64,000 nucleotides of DNA from Dipylidium caninum (lineage: Eukaryota > Platyhelminthes > Cestoda > Cyclophyllidea > Dipylidiidae). A program made the position numbers and the translations under genes. This document shows, one piece after another, positions 13,901 to 42,584 of this stretch (position 1 is its first letter; each line of letters begins with the position of its first letter). The notes below the pieces were generated by a model. That model was not told the origin of the DNA. It did no database searches and saw only the letters and a program-made list of their open reading frames with translations. The stretch is taken from positions 930,001 through 994,000 of the forward strand of contig QEYB01000963.1 of the NCBI GenBank assembly GCA_017562135.1. The letters run 5' to 3'.

Positions 13901-15342
13901 TCGGTTTGAAGTCCGCCAACTGAGGTGTTGGGAGGTGGATTGTGATTCACGTCACCGGTGGAGCGTTGATTCAACTGAGTACAACTACCTCCGAGCCAGG
14001 GAAATGTCTGCCGGGAGTTTGAAAGGAAAAGTTGATGAAAGCGAAGGTGAAGAAGAAGTATAAGGATCTATAAGTTGCCTCCTTCATAGTGGTGGTTAAC
14101 CCTCGTTGGTGAAACATGGACATACTCACCTGTCTATCGCTCGATGAAATTTGAGAAATTCTCTTGTTCCATATACCCAAAATTAATCAAATCTCGATAA
14201 GGTTAAATGAAGAAACCTCGGATATTTGTTTTTCCTGAGAAGCCGTAAGTCCGATCAAAACAAGACGTTTTTTCATCCCTCGTTCCACTTCCACCCTCAT
14301 CTCCCCAACACCCCAACGAAGTTGGCCCAAATGGTGAAACGAAAGGGAGAAGAGAATTGTCTTGAAACTCAAGGTGGGAGCATAAGTTTGGACAATCCCT
14401 CACAAGTCTTGTAAATATCCATCGAGAGAGGAAAAGTGGGTCACGCTCGCATATTTCTCCGCCTTCCCAACAGCACTGTGATGGTATTGGCCCGTGTTAT
14501 GGTGTAATCGTCCCGGTAATTCAATCACCTTCGAGGCCTGTATCCAACCCTCGCTGCTACTTATAACATCTTAGTAAGTAAGTGAAAAGCTTTAAGTTAA
14601 TCAATCCACTCGAAGGCGTTCTCAATCATACGGATTGATTGGATTCAAAATGAAAATCACATTCAAAGGGACCGTTTGAGGAGTATGGCCTTTCCCTGCT
14701 CCTTCCTCCCCCTCAACTCAGTTTCCTATGCCGTCTTTTGGGACAGTTTACTCAACGTCTGTAAGGAAATTCTGCGATATATCAGTGTGATTTTCGAGCC
14801 TGCATCAAAGGGAGAGTTGACTAGGAGGTGGTCGGGTTGAAATAAATAAAAATCTAAACTTAGTCAGTTTATGGTCACATTATTAGTTCACCATTCTGGC
14901 ATGCAGGTTGAATCTCGGTCTCTGCACGACCTCATAGGCGAACTCGTCATGGTCCCAGTTTTAGCATGACTCTTACTTCCGAGTAAGATAAAGTAGCTGA
15001 GATTGCGCAGGTGTCTAGATAACCACACTAGCCTTGCTCTCCACCGTGCGGCCAGTGGTGGACTTATTCACCAGCGAAAATATTATACGTGAACAAAGAA
15101 AATGCATTTTCCCGTCACTTCCGCTGTCTTCGTTATGTTGTTGATAATGTGCTGCCCAAATCTCTTCATGGGAGGCTAAGTGGTCTATAATCTTACAAGA
15201 TTTGCATCGACTGTTGATGGGATCTTGGAAGGTGACAATTGCTGCATAATTCGTTTGTATGTTAAAGGTGCTCCCGGTAAACTCTAGACGGGACGCCTCC
15301 TGGGCCACGTATGGATAGAGAGGCGTCCGGGAGCCGCCAACA
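10947..15342. other. Non-coding stretch, no gene recognised
   Basis: No family motif on either strand. It contains a short TA-rich microsatellite near 11.95 kb. A 106-codon frame at 13743-14063 (+) and a 97-codon frame at 15015-15308 (-) have no recognisable domain. The latter could be an extra 3' exon or UTR of the kinase gene that ends at 15343. Confidence 0.45.
11942..11973. repeat. TA-rich microsatellite
   Basis: An interrupted run of TA dinucleotides (CATATATATTCATATATATA and following) over about 32 bases. No associated gene. Confidence 0.7.
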
Positions 15343-24054
<8,712 letters not shown>

Positions 24055-25635
24055 TCAGAGGAACGGGTACAGACGGGAGATCTTTCCGATTGCATTTCCA
24101 CAGGCACCCGGAATTCGGAAAAACCGACATAAGAGCATTGTCAAAGGAACGAGATTGATGAGAAGCATCGATAAGAAAACTATGGTGGGATGAGCCTGCA
24201 AGCTGCCACCCATGAAGGGTCCAATTAAAAAGGCCACATTGATGACAGTGCGAAGGATGGTTTGAGCATAGTCCTGCCTTGGCGCTGGAACGAACTTTGT
24301 GTAGAGCGATTCGGAGATGGCCAACGGGAATGGCATTCCAATTACATGAATTCCAACACCGGTCACAACAAGGAATTTGCCCCACTCACCAATGGAGTCA
24401 AGAGTGGAAATGACAACAGTAAGGTAGAGGTAGGAGGTGATGAGGAAACAGAGGCCGATGCAAATAAGCTTGCGGTCTTCGATGCATTTGGACATGAAAT
24501 GCATAACGGTGGACACGAGAATAACGAGAATACTAGCGGCGATGTATATGTAGCTCACCTCAACAGGACCCCAGCCAAAAGCGCGATTGGCAACGGGGGA
24601 TAAAACTGATTCTAATGCCATCACTGAATAGTAGGAGGCGAATGTATCGAATAGAGTGTGAAAAAACTGAAATGTCTGAATCCAGGGAAACGAGCATCGC
24701 CTTTAGCGTTGGATACGTTCTCATTTGCCTTAGATACTGTACCCTGAGGACTTTTTGAAGCATCTTCAGCTCCTGTGCCAGATTTATCGATATTAGGATA
24801 AAAGATGACAATAAGAATAGAATGGATGATCCAAAGACAACTCATAACTAGACCGGGACCATTATAAACGTTAACTTCCATATCGAATATTTTCAAGTCC
24901 AAGCGTTTTAAGATGAGTGTGAATGCAGGTCCGAAGATAAGTCCAACTTGCCGAGAAAGTAAAAGAACGATAATGAAAGGGGTCCGTTCGCTGATTTCTG
25001 TAGATCGCGTGAGGTCTGCGTACATTGGAGGTTCGCAGCTAGCCCCGATTCCAGCCAACAAGCGTCCGATGAAGACTGCCCAGGGGCTATGAAGCACAGA
25101 GGTAGGCAAGGTTACCAAAGACTTCAAGGAAGTTTGCTAGAAGGAGCAGGAACTTTACGTTGATGCCATAATGGCCAGCGTAGCCAAAAAGCGGAGTTGC
25201 AATTAGAATGGACAGACTGAATACTCCGAGAGTGCTCCCGTAAAACTCTGCCGCTGTGTCAGGACCCCAATAAGTACTGAAGAAGAGCCACATGGTTGGG
25301 ATGATGATAGCCCTTTCAATGTTGGTGAGAAGACCCCAAGTGGAGGCTACAAAGGCGATAGGATACTTGGCTTTCCTTTGGTTAAGCGACGTTTTCTTAC
25401 AACAGCGCCCAGGATCCTGACCGTTAGAACCCTCACGTCGGTGTCTCTGAACAACTGCATCGTCAGTCGAATCTTGTGAGTTCGGAGGACCAAGAGTACG
25501 TACTCTGATGCTGCTATCTAGTGTAATTGGCGAAACAGGGACATCGAAACTCCCTGGCAAGAGAGGGACCGTGTCGGACATTACTGCAGGCAGCAGTGAG
25601 CCACGTATGACTAGGCCTTTTAGCATGTTAGCCAT
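24055..25635 (-). CDS. MFSD8: MFSD8/CLN7-like major facilitator transporter, frame broken twice
   Basis: Multi-pass membrane transporter of the MFS, closest by eye to MFSD8/CLN7 proteins, which sit in lysosomes. Apparently a single exon. The first ATG (25635) is followed by a soluble head of about 90 residues. Then come TM1 (FVASTWGLLTNIERAIIIPT), the MFS loop-like GSTLGVFSLSILIATPLFGY, TM4 with GRLLAGIGA, LTRSTEISERT and RQVGLIFGPAF. A loop follows, then the second half with VMALESVLSPVANRAFGW and FLIGPFMGG. The frame shifts after GNLAYLCA (near 25095-25110, one base too many, probably TT for T) and again before TFQFFHTLFDTF (near 24680-24700, one base short, probably CCC for CCCC). The second break could instead be a short intron (a GT at about 24740 and a CAG just upstream of TTTTTTCAC). 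Conserved protein on both sides argues against old decay. Exact substrate unknown. Confidence 0.8.
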
Positions 25636-27330
25636 CGATCGCACAAATTTACACTTTTCTTACTGGTTGAATTGCAGCCAATCAAATAGCAGTACGAGGA
25701 TGTTTTTGTTCGCGCGCCATCGCAGCTGTGCTGATGATTCGCTCGTCATTGTGTGAAGGTCAAATAGGACGGGTTCTGTGACTGTCGGGTATTGGCTCTC
25801 GTTTCATTACTTAGGGCATGTTTGCGTTCGCTCCAGTGACATGACGGCCTAGGCGATGTATTTTTCCTTGTTAGCTGCCATGCGGTATTTAAGGTTAAAA
25901 ATATTGTAATTAGGGGTCTCGAGAATGGGGCAAGAGGCCTATCAGGCGTGAGTAGAGTTTGTCAAGTTGTTTCGGAGCCTACATGAAGCCATGGTGGCCT
26001 CCTCTTGGCGGCTGGCGGTACCCGATCTTCTGCTTGGGTGGGACTCTTCTGCTCAATAAGAAAAGCAAAAGAACCCTACAGAAACAGTGGAGTAGTCGGG
26101 TAGAAATGTAACTTGGCACAATTTGTGCTGTCAGTTAGGTAGTGTTAATCCAAGGCACGTCAAATTAATGCGCTGACGAATTAATTTGGCAACACACTGC
26201 TCCCGCAATAAAGAGAAATTCTGAAGAGCAATTTTAAGTACTGTTGGCTTTGAAGTAGTTTTCGCATTTAAGCATTGAAACCTGCTTCAAAGGCATGGGT
26301 TTTGTTACTTAGGCAAGTGTTAGATGTGTTCATGTCAGCAAAGTACACTTACTACTTATCCATGTAAAGTAGCATAGTAAGATTAGTCTAATAACAATCC
26401 GAAAAATCGTATATAACAAAGTTTTGATTTACTTTCCACGCTCTTCTACGTGGACACAAATAGAATTTTATTGAGGATACTGATTCTAAGCATTGATTTG
26501 CCTTAACTTAACATTGCATGTCTCATAATGACAGGTTTGATCTCCTTTGAGTGTACGTGTGAGCGATGTCCGACTGCATACTTCATAATCGCAGCACTTT
26601 GCTTTAATTTACTTTGGAATGTCAAATTGCGCTTTCCTTTTTTATATATATTTGGATACTTTCGTGCAAAATCGCTTATCAGCGCTAGCGTTAGTTTTTA
26701 TTTTAAGTAGACTAACGAAAGCCCCCCGTCAGTACAAAATCCTTACAGTTGTCACTCGAATGTGCATTGTTTTAAAAGTGATTAGTAATAAACAAGAAGG
26801 CTATTCAGCCTTGAATTAAATCTTTGGACTAGGTGGTGCTTTTTTTGAAGTGTTCGGCTCCTTACTATTAATATCCTAAGTCAAGGGCATACGAAAGAGA
26901 GAATTACTCAAGTACTCCTGTGTGGTCACATATCGTTCGGTTTTTACATTACACTTTCGGTATGTCCTCTCACGACACAAAAGATCTAAGGATTGGTGAC
27001 GGTTGTAGCCGGACCTAAAAGCACACTTTATTGTTCGTTTTGGTCACACTTCCTGTACTTAACGTGGGGAAACTGTCAAAGTTGCAGGAAACCAGCACCA
27101 ATTTGATAATCTCCTGAGTTGTGAAAGTATCAAATAAGGTGGGACTGGATGTTGATCGTGAAGTGTTAGCGAAATCCACGAGGCAGCGCTCTCTTCTCCA
27201 CATACAGCAGTAAAGCAGCAAATGGGAGGGGAGTGCAACGAATGGAGCCGTTTGAACTGATAGCTCGCCATATCTGGGGCCGGTCGATGGTAGAGCAAGG
27301 CAAGGTAAATGTTGTAAGATTAAAATGATG
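25636..27330. other. Intergenic, no gene recognised
   Basis: Contains the upstream region of the transporter gene and the unique flank of the tandem duplication. No motif or repeat recognised. Confidence 0.45.
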
Positions 27331-29609
27331 AGGTACCCCAGAGCCGGAGAGAGCCACAGGCACTGGATAGTGTATGGGTGATAAAACTCGGCGATGACGA
27401 TAATAGGGCAACATAAAATAAAAAACCTCAAGACTGAATGATGTCGCTTTAACATGGGTGCATATCTAAACGGCGATAAAACCAGATAACCAGGGATTTA
27501 GCAGCGTCGCAAAAATTCAAATATAATGACGTCATTCAATGGTCCTGGTTATCGAGTTCATTCAACATCTAATAACAACAGATAATCCTGCGATTTAATA
27601 CTCAAAATAGCGGCAAATATTTTCATTTGCAAGATGCTTCTCTGGGTTCGATTCATAACATATTTTCTGCTCTGATTGGCTCATTTATGGTTTACAGTGT
27701 CTTTGACACAGACCTGACCTACTTTCGTGCAATTTGTAACCAGTGGTATGATGAAATTAGGTTCAATAACAAAATTCAGATGAATTATTAATTTTCGGAT
27801 AACGCCTAAGTCCTAGGTACAATGATATCCCCAAAACTAATCAGTAATAATATTTCGAGAACAATTAGGAATCAAAATATGTTTACAAACACGAAATGGA
27901 ATGGATCTCGAGATCAGTAAGGCTGAATCTACACTTCTTGGGATGATTAAAAACGCTAAAAAATACCAAGTGTCGTCCCCTCTCCTTTCTTTGCTCAAAT
28001 ACCGGCACGAGTAATAGGAGGCGTAGTGTGGTGCACCACACCTCTTGGCGCAGTAGTTTGAGACGGACACGCGTGGCTTTCAGTATTTACGTACACTAGT
28101 CTTCAAGGCCCGCCCTGCGAGTTAGCGTAAGCTGAAGGCTCAAAGAACTTAAGGTAAACACAGGCCATTATTAGTATAATTTTCACCTTCGAGCATGAGT
28201 TTTTGCCGCCTTGCTCGCCATATCGCCCATAGTGAGTGGTTGGATGATCAAACGCCATCGTAACGTTCGACAATCTCTGGGCCTATTCTGTGTGTGTTTG
28301 TCTGTCTCTCTCTTTCACACGTTTTGGTCTGTCACACCTGCAATCCCAAACCTAGTATTTGTTTCCGTCGAACAACTTCCATTCTGTGGTGAGTACAACT
28401 TAGAGCGACATCACAAATGGATGATTTGAGCTTAACGCCTTTGTGGTATTCGACATGAGTATGTAAAGGCAACAGCGCAACTGTGTTTTTTACCGCTGAA
28501 TGCTTACGTCTTACTGGTATACAAGTTCACAATGTAACTTCTGATAAACTCCATATCAAACATCAACTTTTCGTGATCGAAGGAGTCACGTGAGCAGAGT
28601 ACAATTCCTGACGTGAATGTCAGAGTTGGCACTGAGTCCCTTAACAGGCTAATTGATGATAGTTAAAGCAGGGAAAAGTGTTAGACTTGACCTAGTCGAT
28701 ACTGTTGGACCGAAATTTATGTATTTGTGGGCGGCGTACTAAGGTATGTGAACTGACCATATACGAGTGGAATGTGCGACTTAGGAGAATCACCCGAATG
28801 AGAAACGAGAACGAATACCACTAGAGGACGATGGAACCCCAGTAGAACAAATTCTTCATGTCAAATTAAAAATGGGCCCAATGCGATGTTTTCTTGCAAA
28901 AGGGTATTAAAAGAGGTGCCAATCGGCGGCCTAATGCTATCACAAAATAGGAGATGAGCCACCCACCCCCGTCTATCCAACGCATGAGCAATTTAATGTG
29001 GTCGCGAAGAATGGAAAAACAACCCAAATCGGCTCTGGACGATCATCTCCTTACCTTACTCGCCGTCCCTTTTGTACCTTAATTATAACCGCGACAAATC
29101 CTCCCAGAGTAAGAGTCAATGTGCCTGGTGCATGGTAACTCCCATAAACTAGGTTACCAACTCTTCTAACCCTCCGCCATCAACGGTAAAATAATAAACT
29201 AAGCCAATTCCAACAACTCAGTTGACATAAATTGCAATAGTTCTACATCTGTCGAGAAAATCAAACTCAACATGACTGAAAGGAAATGAGTCAATTCAGT
29301 GATATTCACGCATATGAAGGGTAACAATGCCCATTAGAGATGTAAATTAAGGGTGCCGTTAAAATACAGGACGATGAGGGACTGAGGTGGATTGGAGATT
29401 GCCTGTACAATGGGAAATAAGAGGACGAGATTGAACCAAGTTTAGCCTCGTGATAAGAAACTTTGTTAATAAAAGATGTAGAGGTAGAACCATCAGGGCT
29501 GCGTGCGACCAAGTATACACACCGAGACGGATAGCGAGGAGAAATAGAGGAAGAGACGACGGAAAATGCCATCCTGAGGGGTATTCCCGTCCCAGCGATG
29601 GAGAGGGGG
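27331..29609. other. Non-coding 3' flank inside unit A
   Basis: No gene recognised. It is the most diverged part of the duplication up to about 28.5 kb and almost identical to unit B after that. Confidence 0.5.
28026..28041. repeat. Perfect 16-bp palindrome, unit A
   Basis: GTGTGGTGCACCACAC is its own reverse complement. The identical palindrome lies in unit B although the surrounding bases have diverged. Confidence 0.75.
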
Positions 29610-33084
<3,475 letters not shown>

Positions 33085-33300
33085 CCCTTAACAAACATCC
33101 ACGAAACGCGTCGGTTAAGTACGAGATCACGACCGTTTCAAGAAAGCTAGCCAATGTAATATTAGTGTGCCGACCAATTAGAAATAAAACATAACTAAAA
33201 GAGTCGTGAACAAATTTAATCAGGGAAATTTAGGGCCCAGTAAAATATTTTGACCACTTGTAAATCTACATTAATTAAATATACTGAATATTGCTTAATA
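33085..33300 (-). promoter_or_regulatory. Upstream region of NAMPT copy A, cut at the duplication junction
   Basis: 216 bp between the NAMPT-A start codon and the unit A/B junction. It is nearly identical to 39030-39245 upstream of copy B. Any promoter element shared by both copies must lie here; beyond it copy A faces the 3' flank of unit B while copy B faces unique DNA. No TATA box or other element stands out. Confidence 0.4.
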
Positions 33301-34029
33301 AGGTGCCCCAGAGCCGGAGAGGGTCACAGGCACTGGATAGTGTATGGGTCATAACACTCGGCGATGACGCTAACAGGGCAACATAAAATAAAAACCTCAA
33401 GACTGAATGAGACCGCTTTAACATGGGTGCATATTTAAACGGCGATAAACCAGATAACCAGAGGTTTGGGGGGCGTCGCAAAAATTCAAATATAATGACG
33501 TCATTCAATGGTCCTGGTTGTTAAGTTCACTCAACATCTAATAACAACCGATAATCCCGCGCTCTAATACTCAAAATGGTGGCAAATATTTTCATTTGCA
33601 AGATGCTTCTCTGGGTTCTATCCATAACTTCTTTTCTGCTCTGATTGGCTCATTTATTGTTTACAGTGTCTTTGACGCAGACATGACCTGCTTTCGTGCA
33701 ACTTGTGACCCGTGGTATGATGAAATTAGGTTCAATCGAAAAATTCAGATGATTTATTAATTTTCGGGTAACGCCTAAGTCCTAGGTACAAAGATATCCC
33801 CAAAATCAATCAGTAATAATACTTCGAGAACAATTAAGAATCAAAATATGTTTCCAGACACGAAATAGAATGTCTTGAGATCAGTAAGGCTGAATCTACA
33901 CTTCTTGGAATGATTAAAAACACTAAAAAGTACAGAGTGTCGTGCCCTCGCCTTTCTTTGCTCAAATTTTATACGTACCGGAAGTGAGCTTTGAGTTCAC
34001 AAATACTGGCACGAGTAATAGGAGGCGTA

Positions 34030-34045
34030 GTGTGGTGCACCACAC
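34030..34045. repeat. Perfect 16-bp palindrome, unit B
   Basis: Same GTGTGGTGCACCACAC palindrome as at 28026. It lies 25 bases downstream of the 37-bp segment (33968-34004) present only in unit B. Confidence 0.75.
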
Positions 34046-34302
34046 CTCTTGGCGCAATAGTTTGAGATGGACACGCATGGCTTCCAGTATTTGCGTGCAC
34101 TAGTCTTCAAGGCACGCCCTGCAAGTTAGCGTAAGCTGAAGGCTCAAAGGACTTAAGGCAAACGCAGGTCATTATTAGTATAATTTTCACCTTCGAGCAT
34201 GAGTTTTTGCTGCCTTGCTCGCCATGTCGCCCAAGGGGAGTGGTTGGATCATCAAACGTCATCGTAATGTTCGACAGTCTCTGGACTTATTCTGTGTATG
34301 TT

Positions 34303-34327
34303 TGTCTGTCTGTCTGTCTGTCTGTCT
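34303..34327. repeat. TGTC tetranucleotide microsatellite
   Basis: About six TGTC units in unit B. The homologous place in unit A (near 28300) has only two, followed by TC repeats, so the tract expanded or contracted after the duplication. Confidence 0.75.
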
Positions 34328-35612
34328 CTATTTCACGCGTTTTGGTCTGTCACGCCTACAATCCCAAACCTAGTATTTGTTTCCGTCAAACTCCCATTCT
34401 GCGGTGAATACAACTTAGAGCGACATCACAGATGGATGATTTGAGCTTAACGCCTTCGTGTTATTCGACATGAGTATGTAAGGGTAGCAGCGCAAATGTG
34501 ATTTTTACATCTTACTGGTATAGAAATTCACGATGTAACTTCTGATAAACTCCATATCAAACATCAACTTTTCGTGATCGAAGGAGTCACGTGAGCAGAG
34601 TACAATTCCTGACGTGAATGTCAGAGTTGGCACTGAGTCCCTTAACAGGCTAATTGATGATAGTTAAAGCAGGGAAAAGTGTTAGACTTGACCTAGTCGA
34701 TACTGTTGGACCGAAATTTATGTATTTGTGGGCGGCGTACTAAGGTATGTGAACTGACCATATACGAGTGGAATGTGCGACTTAGGAGAATCACCCGAAT
34801 GAGAAACGAGAACGAATACCACTGGAGGACGATGCAACCCCAGTAAAACAAATTCTTGATGTCAAATTAAAAGTGCGGCTCAATGCGATACTTTCTTGCA
34901 AAAGGGTATTAAAAGAGATGTCAATCGGTGGCCCAACGCTATCACAAAATAGAAGATGAGCCACCCACCCCCGTCTATCCAACGCATGAGCAATTTAATG
35001 TGGTCGCGAAGAATGGAAAAACAACCCAAATCGGCTCTGGACGATCATCTCCTTACCTTACTCGCCGTCCCTTTTGTACCTTAATTATAACCGCGACAAA
35101 TCCTCCCAGAGTAAGAGTCAATGTGCCTGGTGCATGGTAACTCCCATAAACTAGGTTACCAACTCTTCTAACCCTCCGCCATCAACGGTAAAATAATAAA
35201 CTAAGCCAATTCCAACAACTCAGTTGACATAAATTGCAATAGTTCTACATCTGTCGAGAAAATCAAACTCAACATGACTGAAAGGAAATGAGTCAATTCA
35301 GTGATATTCACGCATATGAAGGGTAACAATGCCCATTAGAGATGTAAATTAAGGGTGCCGTTAAAATACAGGACGATGAGGGACTGAGGTGGATTGGAGA
35401 TTGCATGTACAATGGGAAATAAGAGGACGAGATTGAACCAAGTTTAGTCGCTTGATAAGAAACTTTTGTTAACAAAAGATGTAGAGGTAGAACCATCAGG
35501 GCTTCATGCGACCAAATATACACACCGAGACGGATAGCAAGGAGAAATAGAGGAAGAAGCGACGGGAAGTGTCATCCTGAGGGGTATTCCCGTCCCAGCG
35601 ATGGAGAGGGGG

Positions 35613-39029
<3,417 letters not shown>

Positions 39030-39245
39030 CCCTTAACAAACATCCACGAAACGCGTCGGTTAAGTACGAGATCACGACCGTTTCAAGAAAGCTAGCCAAT
39101 GTAATATTAGTGTGCCGACCAATTAGAAATAAAGTATAACTAAAGGAGTCGTGAAAAAATTTAATCAGGGAAATTTAGGGCCCAGTAAAATATTTTGACC
39201 ACTTGTAAATCTACATTAATTAAATATACTGAATATTGCTTAATA

Positions 39246-40045
39246 AATGCATTGCGGCAATTGCTGTCAAGTCCCATAAGATAAACGGGAAGTAAATAAT
39301 GGCAAAAAACTAAGAGATTTGATGGCGTCACAGATTAAAATTACTTATTCAATAAAAAACTTACTTCTACTAACCATAATGATCTTGCGGCCTGGCAACG
39401 CACCAACAGCTGCCGTAATTTGCTGACGGCGTTATATTCCTAAAATTCACTAAGTCCAACTCCACGCCTGCAATATAAGGAAATAATGCCGACAATTGAT
39501 CGTCGAAATTGTAGTTCCAAACATAATACACCGTATTGGGTAATTGCGTAAGAACGCGCAACAAAAATCCTCACCCTGAAAAAATAAAATGTCTATCAGG
39601 AGGACGTTCTAAATCCATGCGAGCGCGAGCCCGTACCTATAGTTGTCTTTAATAGTCTATGTTAAGTAATGCCATTTTCTCATAAACGCGCGCTTAACTT
39701 TTATCCTATATCGTTGTTAACAATGGAGCAATTCCGCGCTTAAAATTTCAATCATATCATGCTATTTTAAAAGTTTTGTAACAAGGCAACTTTTTTAAAT
39801 ACACGAAAATTTGTTCCACAAATTTTTACATTCTAAAGATGGTGTGGATTTAATTTCTTAGGGTCAATTCTCTTGGTTGTGTTAATACCCACTAATGACC
39901 TTCAGACCCATTTAGAAAAGCCAGTTTTTACGCTAGGTCATTCTGAAGCATGAATCACTTGCGTAGATTCTCTATAAGCCGTTCGCTCAGATTATTTTCT
40001 ACATCCCTATGGGTATAGGCGACATATTTCAGGTTTGATTTGTAG
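39246..40045. other. Unique spacer between NAMPT-B and malate dehydrogenase
   Basis: AT-rich. It may contain 5' exons of both divergent genes: the mitochondrial presequence exon of MDH (+) is missing and should be here or absent. A 64-codon open frame on the - strand at 39370-39564 looks exon-like but matches no family I know. Confidence 0.4.
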
Positions 40046-42584
40046 GATTGTCAAAAGATTTCAATTGTGGGTGCTGCTGGTCATGTGGGCCAACCGTTGG
40101 CACTTCTTATGAACAGTCTTTATTCGTTTCGGAGATAGCCCTCTATGATGTTTCAAATGTGGCAGGAATTGCTGTAGATTTAGGACATATAGAGACACCG
40201 GCCAAAATTAAGGGATATACGGGTCCTGAAAATCTGAAGTTAGCCTTGGAAGGTGCTAAATTGGTATTAATCGTTGCTGGCATTTCGCGAAATCCTGGTG
40301 GGTTCTGATTTCGTTATCTTTATGTGTAACAATTTTCACTGTGTTTGCAATAGATACTATTTATTTTGCATCTTAAATCATGTTATCATATCGTACATTA
40401 TTGGTCTATTTTAAAGTCGTTTTCTAACTTTAGGCATGACTCGCGATGACTTATTTTCAAATAACGCATCTATCGTCGCTGATCTTGCCAGGGCCTGTGG
40501 AAGATATAGCCCTGAAGCGATGATTTGCTTAATAACCAATCCTCTAAACAGTACAGTTCCTCTTGCAGCTGAAATACTCAAAAAGGATGGCGTATATAAT
40601 CCAAGGAAACTCTTTGGTATAACCACTCTGGATATAGTGCGCGCCAATACCTTTATTGCGGAAGCCAAGGTATGTTTTTATCACCTAATTTGTCGAATCC
40701 AGTGATGTGACATACGTTATCGTCATCGATTCGTACGATATTGTCGACTCAAAATCTAAAATCTCACCAATTAGTGTTTTACAAGCCGACAATTACCACT
40801 GCAAACTGTGTGTGTGCGTGTAACATTTACAATACGGTTTCACTTTCACTAGCTTGGATTTTCATTTTTTAGGATTTAGACGTCGTCAAAGTGTCCTGTC
40901 CTGTTATTTGCGGTCATTCAGGCAAAACCATAATTCCGATCTTCTCTCAGTGCGCTCCATCTATTACTTTCCCTCACGTATGGGTGTTTTATGTCATTTT
41001 TCTTAGATCTTAATATTATGACACGCCGCAATCTACGCTCTTGTCTTCACTCCTAACTCATAGGGCTCACTAGTGCTTTTCGATTTGAAATTGTTGTCAC
41101 CTTAAAGGTCCCCACAATAGTTGTTTGTAGCCGTTCACATATTATTATTAATGTCGAAACTTTTTGCACACGATAGTTGAAGTCTGTCATCATGCCGAGC
41201 ATATAAATATCCATTTACAATACCTTGTCACAGGTGTTTTATATCTTTTTTTGTTTTAGAAAGTGTGTGAGGAATTGGTCACTCGCATACAGAATGCTGG
41301 CACCGAAGTGGTTAACACCAAAGCCGGCGCGGTAGGTTCTTTTCTTTCGCATCTAGATATCAATATGTCCACCTGTGTTTGGCGTCTCATTTAATGGAAT
41401 ATCTTCCATTTTTTTCATATCTCGTGATAATTGGCTAGTTAGGCGTTTGCTATTTTGGCCTGTAGGTAATGTTCACTTATATTTTCTTTTGCATGGGGAA
41501 TTATTAAAGCACAAAGTTTCTGCAATCTTGTGTGAAATGTTAAATGTGCATTGGCAAGGAAGGGTTTCCGTGGCTTGCCAAAGTGGTTACTCATAAGCAT
41601 CTAAGTGAAGACGTAGACCTGGCTTGAAAGAAAGTACGTGGGAGAAGGTTAGAGGAAGGGGGAAATTGCAGACGCGTCATCCTGATTTGTGCGGGGTAGT
41701 GCGCACGTTCAATGCCACACACAGCTAGTGTAACGGTCTAACCGACTTTCGCATTAAAAAACTGGGGTGATAGTGGTTCATTTGAATGCACTTCATCATT
41801 ACCCTAGTCTCTTGTCCAAATTAACTCCGGTCAATAGACTTTGTTGTCCACTCCAAAGGAGTTCGGAGCACTTTAATGTCTTTGGTGATCAGGTTCCATT
41901 TATTTCCTCCATTTTTTTTTCGACTAATTCCCCATGTTAAATTTATTGAAGGACAAATTTTATTTGGTCACCTACTTTCGATGAATAATTTCTATAGCTA
42001 CGACCCTTTGATTGAGTTGAGAGTAATTAGATAGCTCTCTTTAGGTCGATAAAAATTAGATCATAGGCAGTGATCTTGTGTCAAAACATAAGATGAGGAG
42101 TGAAGAAATCGAGGCAAATTTTTTACTTCCAATATCTAATAATTTTATTTGTTTCAACTGGTGGCGGTGCAGGGGGCAGCAACGTTGTCGATGGCCTATG
42201 CGGCAGCCCGTTTCGCCCAACTCTCTCTTGCATGCAATGAAAGGCCATGCGGACATTGTAGAGTGTACATTTGTGGAGTCCGATTAGCCGAAACTGGTTT
42301 TTTTTGCATCACCTGTCCTTCTTGGCGTAAGTTTTTGCGTCTCCCATACTTGCCCACGATTTTTGTTCCAATGTAGTGCGCTACAGATCAAAGCGAGCCA
42401 CAAGCGTGGATTAGAAGAGTGTGGTGAATGACACATGTTATTTATTACTTTCAGCCTAACGGTGTCGAGAGGGTGTTTGGTCCAGGCAAGCTAAAACGAT
42501 TACGAAATTGATATGTTGAAGTCAGCTATGCCAGAGTTAAGGAAGAACATTCTACGAGGCAAGAAATTTGCGGCCTCCTACTAG
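40046..42584 (+). CDS. MDH2: Malate dehydrogenase, mitochondrial type, copy 1, frame broken five times
   Basis: Oxidises malate to oxaloacetate with NAD in the TCA cycle and malate-aspartate shuttle. Exons: 40046-40297, 40434-40669, 40873-40977, 41260-41331, 42173-42326, 42455-42584. Visible are the dinucleotide loop [26 protein letters not shown] joined to MTRDDLF, the [10 protein letters not shown] strand, DIVRANTF, the catalytic-His motif [32 protein letters not shown] and a C-terminus ending FAASY. Internal exons 2-4 are clean. Exon 1 lacks one A (ATGAACAG, 40110), exon 5 has CCC for CC (about 42208), GATTAG for GATTTAG (about 42285) and eight T for seven (about 42298), and exon 6 has AAAA for AAA (about 42494). 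All five are homopolymer changes; splice sites and motifs are conserved. The first exon with start codon and presequence was not found upstream. Confidence 0.9.

Larger units (their letters stand above)
33301..35612. other. Non-coding 3' flank inside unit B
   Basis: Counterpart of 27331-29609. It contains the B-only 37-bp segment, the TGTC microsatellite and the palindrome. No gene recognised. Confidence 0.5.

Noticed and set aside
24262..24603. 113-codon frame on the + strand
   Set aside because: Antisense shadow of the MFSD8-like membrane segments; no domain of its own.
27015..27455. 146-codon frame on the - strand as a gene or transposon protein
   Set aside because: It straddles the left edge of the duplication, and its counterpart at 33275-33508 diverges into another frame, so it is not under coding constraint.
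39370..39564. 64-codon - strand frame as a NAMPT 5' exon
   Set aside because: The NAMPT start codon and DSYK exon are already placed at 39029-38943; this peptide has no match to the NAMPT N-terminus.
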